Shown here piece by piece: positions 1-6,952 of a stretch of 64,000 nucleotides of DNA (its first letter is position 1; every line of letters starts with the position of its first letter). Where the stretch lies: contig NZ_SCNG01000005.1 in NCBI RefSeq assembly GCF_005503555.1, positions 310,001 through 374,000 of the forward strand. The letters run 5' to 3'. The notes under the pieces were generated by a model. That model was not told where the DNA came from. It was given only the letters and a program-made list of their open reading frames with translations, and searched no databases. The position numbers and the translations under genes were made by a program. This DNA comes from Rudaea sp. 3F27F6 (GTDB lineage Bacteria > Pseudomonadota > Gammaproteobacteria > Xanthomonadales > Rhodanobacteraceae).

Positions 1-1
1 G

Positions 2-913
2 CACATAGGTCGAATCGCCCGGCGCGCCGCCGCCGGGATTGTCGGCGAGATCGGCGGCGACGATGAGTCCTTGCGTTGCGCGTGCCGCGGCGAGCAGCGC
101 GTCGATCGAGGTCAGCGGCGGCGTGCATTTTCCGCGCAGTGCGCGCAGCTCGTTTCCGAGCGTCGCTGCGAGCGCTGCGCCGTTGTCCTGCGCCGCGTCG
201 GTGTAGACCAGCACCTTGGTGCCGATGCTCGTGCTGTCGCCCCACGGAAAGCCGTGCGCGATCGAGATCGACAGCGCCACGCCCGCGGTTTCGAGTTCAC
301 GCAGGCGGGAGACGAAAGCGCGCATCGGCTCGCGTGTGGTGTGGTAGAGATCGAGTTGCTTGCAGTCGTACATCGCTGCTGATGCGCGGCGTCCGCCGTC
401 CAGCTGGCGCGCGCACAGCGCGGCGAGTGCGTGCGTGCTCTCGGCGATGTCGGTGTGCGGATATTCCTTGTAGCAGACCAGCGCGTCGGCGAGTTCGACC
501 ATGGCGTCGCTGAGATGGCAGTGCGGATCGAGCACCGCGCCGAGGAAGGAGCCTGCGCCGATGCGCTCGCGCACGCGTGCAAGCAGATCGGCTTCGCAGT
601 CTTCGATATCGGGCGTCGCCATCGCGCCGTGCAGATTCAGCAGCACGGCGTCGAACGGCTGCCGCGCTTCGAGATCGGCGAGCAGTGCCTCGCGCAGCTC
701 GATCCACGAGGCGGTGGTGATCGGTCCCGCGGGCTGGGCGATGAGATTCGGGCCGACGACGATCTCGGCGCCGCGGTCGAGCAGAGGGCCGAACAAGCTG
801 CGTCGAGCGTCTGCGCCGTGGCCGAAGTCCGTCTCGATGAAATCTACGGCAGAGCACGGGATCGGAGAGAACGCATTGGTCTCGTTGGAAATGCCGCCGT
901 AGTAGATGCGCAT
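2..913 (-). CDS. M81 family metallopeptidase, MlrC-like (partial, C-terminus outside window)
   Basis: Reading leftwards from the ATG at 913 gives 304 codons that run off the window edge. Motifs typical of family M81 (DUF1485, MlrC) are visible: ETNAF at residues 11-15, LHGAMAT near 94-100 followed by DCE, LDPHCH near 128-133 and YPHTD near 151-155. These Asp/His residues fit the zinc site of MlrC-type peptidases, which cleave small peptides including linearised microcystin. No signal peptide is visible, so it is probably cytosolic. It is transcribed divergently from the alpha/beta hydrolase at 1097, and the shared intergenic region carries two palindromes. The family call is firm; the substrate is unknown. 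Confidence 0.88.
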   Translation of the reverse strand, partial: MRIYYGGISNETNAFSPIPCSAVDFIETDFGHGADARRSLFGPLLDRGAEIVVGPNLIAQPAGPITTASWIELREALLADLEARQPFDAVLLNLHGAMATPDIEDCEADLLARVRERIGAGSFLGAVLDPHCHLSDAMVELADALVCYKEYPHTDIAESTHALAALCARQLDGGRRASAAMYDCKQLDLYHTTREPMRAFVSRLRELETAGVALSISIAHGFPWGDSTSIGTKVLVYTDAAQDNGAALAATLGNELRALRGKCTPPLTSIDALLAAARATQGLIVAADLADNPGGGAPGDSTYV

Positions 914-982
914 CGAGGGTTCCGCTGCAGGAAAGAGACGCGTCGCCGCGTGTTTCGTGCGGCGATGACGAATTTATTTAAT

Positions 983-998
983 GATACACTTGTGTATC
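983..998. promoter_or_regulatory. Candidate operator, palindrome GATACACTTGTGTATC
   Basis: A perfect inverted repeat with 7-nt arms around TT lies 70 nt upstream of the M81 start, in an AT-rich stretch unlike the GC-rich surroundings. It fits the pattern GATAC-N6-GTATC, which recurs at 1060-1075. Use as an operator by the nearby XRE-cupin regulator is inference. Confidence 0.55.
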
Positions 999-1059
999 GT
1001 AAATAAACAATGATATCGTCGAAAACAAGAAATACAGAAGAACAAGAAAAAATTCTAGC

Positions 1060-1075
1060 GATACAAAAAAGTATC
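1060..1075. promoter_or_regulatory. Candidate operator, second GATAC-N6-GTATC site
   Basis: GATACAAAAAAGTATC has the same 5-nt outer arms and 6-nt spacing as the site at 983-998, 77 bp away. It ends 21 nt before the GTG start of the hydrolase at 1097. Two identical half-site arrangements in a divergent promoter region suggest one regulator controlling both genes. Confidence 0.5.
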
Positions 1076-1096
1076 AGATAACGACGGGAGGACGGA

Positions 1097-2275
1097 GTGG
1101 GAATCCGACTGAAATCGCTGATCCGTTATGGATCGATGTTCGTGGCCGCGGTGCTGGTTCTGTTCGCGGTCTGGCTGGGCGGCGCGCTATGGGCGCGCGC
1201 GCAAATACGCGACGTCAATGCGGGAAGTACGCGCATCTTCGCCGAGGACGGCGTCGCCGAGCAGGAGTACGTCACGCTCGGCGGCGTGCGCCAATGGATC
1301 AGCGTGCGTGCGATGACGCGCGGGCAGCCCCTGCTGCTGTATCTGCACGGCGGTCCCGGCGGCGTGATCAGCGATGTCTCCTATGTCTTCGCCAGACCCT
1401 GGGAAGATTTTTTCACCGTCGTGCAGTGGGATCAGCGCGGCTTCGGCCGCTCGGCGATCGATCTCGACACGATGGCGCCGGTTACCGAGGAGCAACTCGT
1501 CGCCGACGCGATCGAGCTGATCGAGCAACTGCGGAAGCGTTACGGTCAGCGCAAGATCGTGCTCGTCGGCCAGTCTTTCGGCACGATCATCGGCGCGGGC
1601 GTGGCGCGGCAGCGCCCCGATCTGCTGCACGCTTATGTCGGCTTGGGCCAGGTGACGAACTGGTCGACCATCTTCGCCGACGCGCGCGCCGCCATGCTCG
1701 CGGACGCGCACGACGCGAGCGATCCCGCGCTCGTCGACGCACTCGACAAACTGCCGCCCGCGCCGCCGGCGAGCGATCCCGTGGCATACGCGGGCTGGGG
1801 CGACCGCATCCAACTCGAAGCGGTGCGCCGCGGCCACTTTTGGTACAACGCGCGCAGCGAAGGCGATCTTTTGCGGCGCATTTTGAACTGGCAGTTGCTG
1901 TCGCCGACGCAGTCGCTGGGCCAGATCGGCGCGAGGCTCGTCGGCAGCGGCAAAGAAAAGACTTTGTTGCCTGTGCTGCGCTCGATCGCGGACTGGGATT
2001 TCCGCAAAAAGCTCGGCACGCATTTCGACGTGCCGATGATCTTCGTCTCGGGACGCCACGACTTCATCACGCCGGTCGGCAACGTCATCGCGCTCGAACG
2101 CGAAATCGACGCGCCGTCGAAATCGATGAACGTGTTCGAGCATTCCGCGCACGTGCTCGTCGTCGAAGAACCCGGACGCATGCTGCGCGTGCTGACCGAT
2201 CAAGTCCTGCCGATCGTCGAACACGCGACGCAGGAGGCCGCGCCGCCATCGCAGGCACCAGGCGCTTCTCCGTAA
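1097..2275 (+). CDS. Membrane-anchored alpha/beta hydrolase, proline-iminopeptidase-like
   Basis: This 392-residue protein starts at GTG behind a GGGAGG-like ribosome site; no better ATG lies nearby. A hydrophobic helix at about residues 13-33 should act as a signal anchor and place the enzyme in the periplasm. HGGPGG at 84-89 is the oxyanion motif of the S33 prolyl-aminopeptidase group. GQSFG at 158-162 holds the nucleophile Ser160. GRHDF and HSAH near the C-terminus supply the likely acid and base. It leads the plus-strand cluster that continues with a TonB-dependent receptor, which suggests a role in trimming imported peptides. Esterase activity is an alternative. Confidence 0.8.
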   Translation: MGIRLKSLIRYGSMFVAAVLVLFAVWLGGALWARAQIRDVNAGSTRIFAEDGVAEQEYVTLGGVRQWISVRAMTRGQPLLLYLHGGPGGVISDVSYVFARPWEDFFTVVQWDQRGFGRSAIDLDTMAPVTEEQLVADAIELIEQLRKRYGQRKIVLVGQSFGTIIGAGVARQRPDLLHAYVGLGQVTNWSTIFADARAAMLADAHDASDPALVDALDKLPPAPPASDPVAYAGWGDRIQLEAVRRGHFWYNARSEGDLLRRILNWQLLSPTQSLGQIGARLVGSGKEKTLLPVLRSIADWDFRKKLGTHFDVPMIFVSGRHDFITPVGNVIALEREIDAPSKSMNVFEHSAHVLVVEEPGRMLRVLTDQVLPIVEHATQEAAPPSQAPGASP

Positions 2276-2355
2276 CCCGATCCAAATCCGGCGTCCGCGG
2301 CGGCCACGCCGGGCGCCGTCAGCCGTGCCATCCGAAAAAAAAGAGAGGAGGGGAA

Positions 2356-4566
2356 ATGACGAAACGTTCAGCGAACCGCTTTGAGATACCGACCATCGCC
2401 AGCGTGCTCGCGTTGTTGTCCAGTTGTGCCTTTGCCGCCGAACCGGCGGACAAGCCGGCCGAGAGCGAGGCGAACGCGCTCGCCCCGATCATCGTCACCG
2501 CGCAAAAGCGCAGCGAGAACGTGCAGGTCGTGCCGATTTCGATCAGCGTGCTCGGCAGCGAGCGCCTCGAACAGATGCATGCGACCCAGCTTGCCGACTA
2601 CGCGAACTACATGCCGGGCTTGCAGGTGATCAGCTCGGGCACGCCCGGTGCCGGCACGGTGGCGATGCGCGGCATCTCGCCGCTCGGCGCGAATTCGACC
2701 GTGTCGACCTACATCGACGAAACGCCGCTCGGTTCGAGTTCCTTTTACGCGCACGCGTCCGGCAATATCCTCGATCTGCTGCCGTACGACGTCGAGAGCT
2801 TCCAGGCTTTTCGCGGTCCGCAGGGCACGCTCTGGGGCGCCGGCGCCTTGGGTGGCGTGATCCAGTACACGACGCGCAAACCCGATCTCGACGAGACCTC
2901 GCTGCGCGCGGGCATGGACATGTTCGGCGTGGACGGTGCGGGCAATGTCGGCGTCACCGCGCGCGCGCAGATCAATCTGCCGCTCGTGCCGGGCCAGCTT
3001 GCGCTCAGCGCGAGCGCGGCGCGGCAGGATACGCCGGGCTACATCGACAACGTGCGCCGCGGCGGCAACGACCAGAACGGCTACTCGCAGACGGCCGGCC
3101 GCGTCGCCCTGCGCTGGAAGGCGAGCGACGATCTCGACATCGCGCTCAGCGCGATCAAGCAGAAAGTCGATGCCGACAACGACAGCAACGTCGCGCTCGA
3201 TCCGGTCACGCTGCGCCCGCTCTACGGCAAGTGGCGCAACGACAATTACGTCGCCGAGAGCAACCGGCGCGATCTCGACTACTTAAGCGCGACGGTGAAC
3301 TGGGACGCCGGTTTCGCCGATTTTGTCTCGGCGACGAGTTATTCGCGCACGAGTTTCAGCTCGGTCGTCGACGGATCGAAGTCGTACGGCATGCTGTTTG
3401 GGCTGTTCGGCCAGCCGCCCGGCGTGGTTCCGTTTCAGGCGGATCTGCGTCTGTACAAGACGACGCAGGAGTTTCGCTTGACCTCGAAACCCGACGACCG
3501 TTTCGAGTGGCTGGTCGGCACGTTCTACACCAATGAAACCAGCCGCAACTATCAGGTCGCCGGCGCGCTGAATACCGATCTCGTTCCGGTCGCTGGACTC
3601 GATCCCTTGTTCGTTGCGCAACTGCCGTCGAGCTACAAGGAATATGCGCTGTTCGGCAACGTCACCTGGAAGTTCGGCGAGAAGTTCGACATCGCCGCGG
3701 GCCTGCGCTGGGCGCGCAACGAGCAGGAATTCAGGCAGGTCAGCACCAGCCTCGTGCTGCCGTCGACCGACCGCCTCGGCAGCTCTGCGGAAAACGTGCG
3801 CACCTGGTCGATCGGGCCGCGCTGGCGCATCGGTGCGGACACGATGCTCTATGCGCGCGTCGCCACCGGCTATCAGCCGGGCGGCCCGAATGTGGTGCTG
3901 CCAGGCATTCCGCCGACGGTCGCCGCCGATACGCTGACCAACTACGAGGCCGGCGTGAAGACGGATTTGTTCGATCATCGCCTGACTCTCGATGCGGCCG
4001 TGTACAACATCGACTGGCGCAAGATCCAGGTCACCGCGACGCAGGCCGGGTTCAGTTACACCGTCAACGGCGGTAAGGCGAACAGCCGTGGTTTCGAAGG
4101 ATCGGCGGTGTATTCGCCGGTCGCTGGTCTGCGCCTTGGCTTCGCCGCGGCCTACACCGATGCGACTTTGTCGGAAAACGTGCCTTCGATCGGCGGCCTC
4201 GACGGCGATCGTCTGCCCTACGCGCCGAAGTGGAGCGGCTCGGCGACGGCGGATTACACCTTCGCCCTCAACGGCAGTTGGACTGCGCGTATCGGCGGCG
4301 GCGTGCGCTACGTCGGCGAGCGCGTCACCACGGTGACGCATAGTCCGCTCGCATTGCCATTGGGCGCCTACGAGGCGGTCGATCTCAATGCCGACATCGC
4401 CAACGACCGCTGGACCGTGCGCCTGTTCGTGAAGAACCTGACGAACAAGGGCGCGTATCTTTCGGCGACGCCGCTGACCAGTGCGCTGACCGGCGCGATC
4501 GTCGACGTGCGCGCGACGCCGCTGCAGCCGCGCGTGATCGGCGTGGGTTTCGACGTGAAACTTTGA
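2356..4566 (+). CDS. TonB-dependent outer-membrane receptor 1
   Basis: The 736-residue product starts at an ATG with a strong AGGAGGGG ribosome site at 2345-2352. It has a signal peptide ending near AFA (about residue 28), a TonB-box-like IIVTAQKR near residue 46, a plug domain (MRGISPLG, QAFRGPQGTLWGAGALGG) and a beta-barrel ending in DVKL. The family drives energised uptake of large or scarce substrates. It is closely related to the receptor at 6952, with the same plug sequences almost word for word. The flanking peptidases suggest that it imports a peptide. The upstream frame stays open into the hydrolase gene but lacks coding features there. Confidence 0.93.
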   Translation: MTKRSANRFEIPTIASVLALLSSCAFAAEPADKPAESEANALAPIIVTAQKRSENVQVVPISISVLGSERLEQMHATQLADYANYMPGLQVISSGTPGAGTVAMRGISPLGANSTVSTYIDETPLGSSSFYAHASGNILDLLPYDVESFQAFRGPQGTLWGAGALGGVIQYTTRKPDLDETSLRAGMDMFGVDGAGNVGVTARAQINLPLVPGQLALSASAARQDTPGYIDNVRRGGNDQNGYSQTAGRVALRWKASDDLDIALSAIKQKVDADNDSNVALDPVTLRPLYGKWRNDNYVAESNRRDLDYLSATVNWDAGFADFVSATSYSRTSFSSVVDGSKSYGMLFGLFGQPPGVVPFQADLRLYKTTQEFRLTSKPDDRFEWLVGTFYTNETSRNYQVAGALNTDLVPVAGLDPLFVAQLPSSYKEYALFGNVTWKFGEKFDIAAGLRWARNEQEFRQVSTSLVLPSTDRLGSSAENVRTWSIGPRWRIGADTMLYARVATGYQPGGPNVVLPGIPPTVAADTLTNYEAGVKTDLFDHRLTLDAAVYNIDWRKIQVTATQAGFSYTVNGGKANSRGFEGSAVYSPVAGLRLGFAAAYTDATLSENVPSIGGLDGDRLPYAPKWSGSATADYTFALNGSWTARIGGGVRYVGERVTTVTHSPLALPLGAYEAVDLNADIANDRWTVRLFVKNLTNKGAYLSATPLTSALTGAIVDVRATPLQPRVIGVGFDVKL

Positions 4567-4685
4567 GCGGGCGCGGAACGCTGAGGGGGCGAGTCCGCAC
4601 GCAAGCGCACAGCGCCGCAATCGAGGCTCTGTCGCCGCCGTATTCGAGCGGAGTCGCTTCGGCGTGAGTCGGTGAAGTTCGGTTG

Positions 4686-4706
4686 GGCCGCGCGTAATGC
4701 GCGGCC
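4686..4706. terminator. Hairpin GGCCGCGC-gtaat-GCGCGGCC between convergent genes
   Basis: A perfect 8-bp GC stem with a 5-nt loop lies between the convergent receptor gene (stop at 4566) and the XRE-cupin gene (stop at 4795). There is no T-run, so intrinsic termination is uncertain. Its arms match those of the hairpin at 4787-4807. Confidence 0.4.
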
Positions 4707-4786
4707 TCAAAGGAATCGGGCAGCGATCGCGGCATTGCGCCGCCTGCCGCTACGGCGGCGTGCAATTCCTGCGTGACTCTTGTGTG

Positions 4787-4807
4787 GCGCGGCCTCAGCG
4801 GCCGCGC
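4787..4807. terminator. Hairpin GCGCGGCC-tcagc-GGCCGCGC overlapping a stop codon
   Basis: A perfect 8-bp stem whose loop contains the stop codon of the XRE-cupin gene. The same two arm sequences occur in opposite order at 4686-4706, so the two elements could also pair with each other. A role as transcript end for the two convergent genes is inferred. Confidence 0.35.
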
Positions 4808-5514
4808 GATTTGCCGGTGCGCTTTGCCGCGGGCTTCGATTTGCGTTTCGGCGCGGCGGCGGATTTCGTTGCGTCGTGCAGCACGGCATCGTTGTCGCCG
4901 TGCAAGGTCAGCAGTGACTGCATCAGTCCTTCGTCCGCGCTCGACATGACCGCGAGCACGACGGCTTCGTCGCACTGCTCGGCGACGTAGGCGTGTCCCA
5001 TATTGCTGTCGATGTAAATCGACTCGCCCGCGCCGAGCACGATCGGATCGTAGAACTCGGTGTGCACCTTGATCGCGCCAGACAGCACGTAAAGATATTC
5101 CTCGCCCGAGTGGCGCACGAGTTCGCCGAATTCGTGCACGTTCTTCGCGCGGATGTGCGTGATCGCCGGCACCATGCGTTTGCGCCGCAGTTCGGTGCAG
5201 AGATAGTAATAGTCGTAGTTCTTCGTGTTGACGCGCACCGCGTCTTCGATGTGGCCGATGCTACGGCGCGCGGTGACCGTGGACTCGCCGGCCGCGTCGG
5301 GATCGGCGAACAAGTCCGCCATGCGCATGCCGAGGCGCTGACTGAGCTGCTGCAGCTTGTCGTAGGTGAGGGTGAGGCGGTCGTGTTCGACCTTGGAAAG
5401 AGTCGACACGGGAATATCCACGCGCTCGCTCATTTCCTTCAGCGTCCATGCGTTGCGCGTGCGCAGCGAGCGCATGACGCTGCCGAGCGTCGGATGGCGA
5501 TTGTTCGAATCCAT
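4795..5514 (-). CDS. XRE-family transcriptional regulator with C-terminal cupin domain
   Basis: The 239-residue product starts at the ATG at 5514 behind AGGAAAC; a longer open frame upstream lacks a ribosome site. Residues about 10-65 form an HTH_3 domain (SLRTRNAWTLKEMSERV, STLSKVEHDRLTLTYDKL). Residues about 125-205 form a cupin_2 barrel (HSGEEYLYVLSGAIKV, ESIYIDSNMGHAYV), the architecture of the PuuR and SutR regulators that bind small metabolites. The last 25 residues are a Lys/Arg/Ala-rich tail. It lies between the two receptor units and is divergent from the dipeptidase at 5726, so it is the natural candidate regulator of the island. Its ligand is unknown. Confidence 0.88.
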   Translation of the reverse strand: MDSNNRHPTLGSVMRSLRTRNAWTLKEMSERVDIPVSTLSKVEHDRLTLTYDKLQQLSQRLGMRMADLFADPDAAGESTVTARRSIGHIEDAVRVNTKNYDYYYLCTELRRKRMVPAITHIRAKNVHEFGELVRHSGEEYLYVLSGAIKVHTEFYDPIVLGAGESIYIDSNMGHAYVAEQCDEAVVLAVMSSADEGLMQSLLTLHGDNDAVLHDATKSAAAPKRKSKPAAKRTGKSRGR

Positions 5515-5610
5515 GTTGTTTCCTGATTGCTGTCCTTGGGTGGCCTGCAGGTCGCGGCAGGTGTCCGATCGGAACCGCGGCCGCGCCGGCTTTTTGGGCA
5601 CTGCGAGAAG

Positions 5611-5661
5611 CATACGCTCCAAGCGTGTATCGTCAATATTTGTCCTGATTAGAAAATTTCT
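5611..5661. promoter_or_regulatory. Candidate control elements between regulator and dipeptidase
   Basis: Within an AT-rich patch lies GTGTATCGTCAATA (5625-5638), which matches GTGTATCGTAAATA at 992-1005 in 13 of 14 positions. It is preceded by CATACGCTCC, giving a loose ATAC...GTAT symmetry. AGAAA-A-TTTCT at 5651-5661 is a second small palindrome just before the -35 box. The shared sequence suggests that the same regulator acts at both promoters. Confidence 0.4.
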
Positions 5662-5662
5662 A

Positions 5663-5690
5663 TTGACAATTTTCCGATTGGGACTAGAGT
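5663..5690 (+). promoter_or_regulatory. Sigma-70-like promoter for dipeptidase/receptor operon
   Basis: A consensus -35 hexamer TTGACA at 5663-5668 is followed after 16 bp by TAGAGT at 5685-5690, which shares four of six positions with TATAAT. The start codon at 5726 lies 35 nt further on. The downstream ribosome site is GGGAGA at 5715-5720. Confidence 0.55.
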
Positions 5691-5725
5691 GGCCTCACAA
5701 GAGACAGTATCGTTGGGAGACGAAC

Positions 5726-6952
5726 ATGTCATCGCACCAGGCCTCGTTGTCCATGAGCCGTCGCCGTCTGCTTGCAGCCGCCGCCGGTGCCGCCGTTACC
5801 GGTTTCATGCTTCCGCGCTTCGGTCGTTCCGCGACTGCCGCTGCGCCGGAGCGAAAAAAGTATCCGAAGAAAGTAACCGACATCGTCGAGCGCTCGCTCG
5901 TGATCGACATGCTCGCGCCGCTCAAGCTCGACTTCCGCCCCGAGGCTTACGCCGAGCCGCTCACCGCGGCCGATGCGGAGATGTTCCGCTCCTGCGGCAT
6001 CACCGGCTTCCACAATTCGATCGGCGTCGGCGGCGCGAGCGCCTATGACGACGCATTGAGTTTCCTTGCGGCGTGGAGCGGCTTCGTCGCGCGCAACACG
6101 GACGTGTTCACCCAGGTCGGCGTCATCACCGATCTCGACAAGGCCAAGGCGCAGCGCAAGATCGCCGTGATCATGGGTCTGCAGAACGCCGACGAATTCC
6201 GCAGCGTGAAGGACGTCAAGGAATTCTTCCAGCTCGGTCTGCGCTGCGCGCAGCTCACGTACAACACGCAGAACCTGATCGGCAGCGGTTCGACCGAACG
6301 CGTCGACGGCGGCATCAGCGACTACGGCGTCGAAATCATCAAGGCGATGAACGAGGTCGGCATGCTGATCGACGTCTCGCACAGCGGCGACCGCACCACG
6401 CTCGAAGCGATCGAGTTGTCGCCGCGGCCGATCGCGATCACTCATTCCAACTGCCGCGCGCTCAACAACCATCCGCGCCTGAAAACCGACGAAGCGATCA
6501 AGAAGCTCGCGGCCAAGGGCGGCGTCATGGGCATCACCGGCGTGCGCATGTTCGTCAAGGACAAAGACCCGACCACGATCGAAGACATCGTCGACCACAT
6601 TGATCACGTAGCCAAGCTCGTCGGCGTCGAGCACGTCGGTATCGGTTCGGACTCGGACCTGATGGGCTACGACAAGATGCCGCCCGACCAGTACAAGCAG
6701 CTCAAGGCGGCGTACAAGGCGAGCTACGCGTTCCGCGACAAGATCGACACCGAAGGTTTCGACCATCCGCGCAAGGTCTATGACCTGACCGAGGCGCTGC
6801 TGCGCCGCGGTTACAGCGAAGCCAATATCCAGGCCGTGCTTGGCGGTAACTTCCGCCGCCTGCTCGCCGAATCGTGGGTGCCGCGACCGCCCGCGCCGCA
6901 GAAGAAGCCCGAAGACGGCAAGCCCACCGATGCGACGCAGGAGAAGAAGTGA
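5726..6952 (+). CDS. Tat-exported M19 (membrane dipeptidase) family protein with altered metal site
   Basis: 408 residues. The N-terminus carries a twin-arginine motif, SRRRLL at 11-16, then a hydrophobic stretch, so export by Tat to the periplasm is likely. The M19 fold is clear from DVSHSGDRT (His219), ITHSNC (His240) and GIGSDSD. The usual first zinc motif HxD is replaced by VIDMLAP (59-65), and the usual glutamate in GIEG is Gln in GLQN (151-154). This matches a recognised side branch of M19 rather than random decay. The stop overlaps the start of the next receptor (TGATG), so the two are co-translated. It may hydrolyse an unusual dipeptide, or have lost catalysis. Confidence 0.85.
   Translation: MSSHQASLSMSRRRLLAAAAGAAVTGFMLPRFGRSATAAAPERKKYPKKVTDIVERSLVIDMLAPLKLDFRPEAYAEPLTAADAEMFRSCGITGFHNSIGVGGASAYDDALSFLAAWSGFVARNTDVFTQVGVITDLDKAKAQRKIAVIMGLQNADEFRSVKDVKEFFQLGLRCAQLTYNTQNLIGSGSTERVDGGISDYGVEIIKAMNEVGMLIDVSHSGDRTTLEAIELSPRPIAITHSNCRALNNHPRLKTDEAIKKLAAKGGVMGITGVRMFVKDKDPTTIEDIVDHIDHVAKLVGVEHVGIGSDSDLMGYDKMPPDQYKQLKAAYKASYAFRDKIDTEGFDHPRKVYDLTEALLRRGYSEANIQAVLGGNFRRLLAESWVPRPPAPQKKPEDGKPTDATQEKK

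Noticed and set aside
1189-2355. N-terminal extension of receptor 1 into the hydrolase gene
   Set aside because: The extension is low-complexity Arg-rich out-of-frame translation. The true start at 2356 has a ribosome site and a signal peptide.
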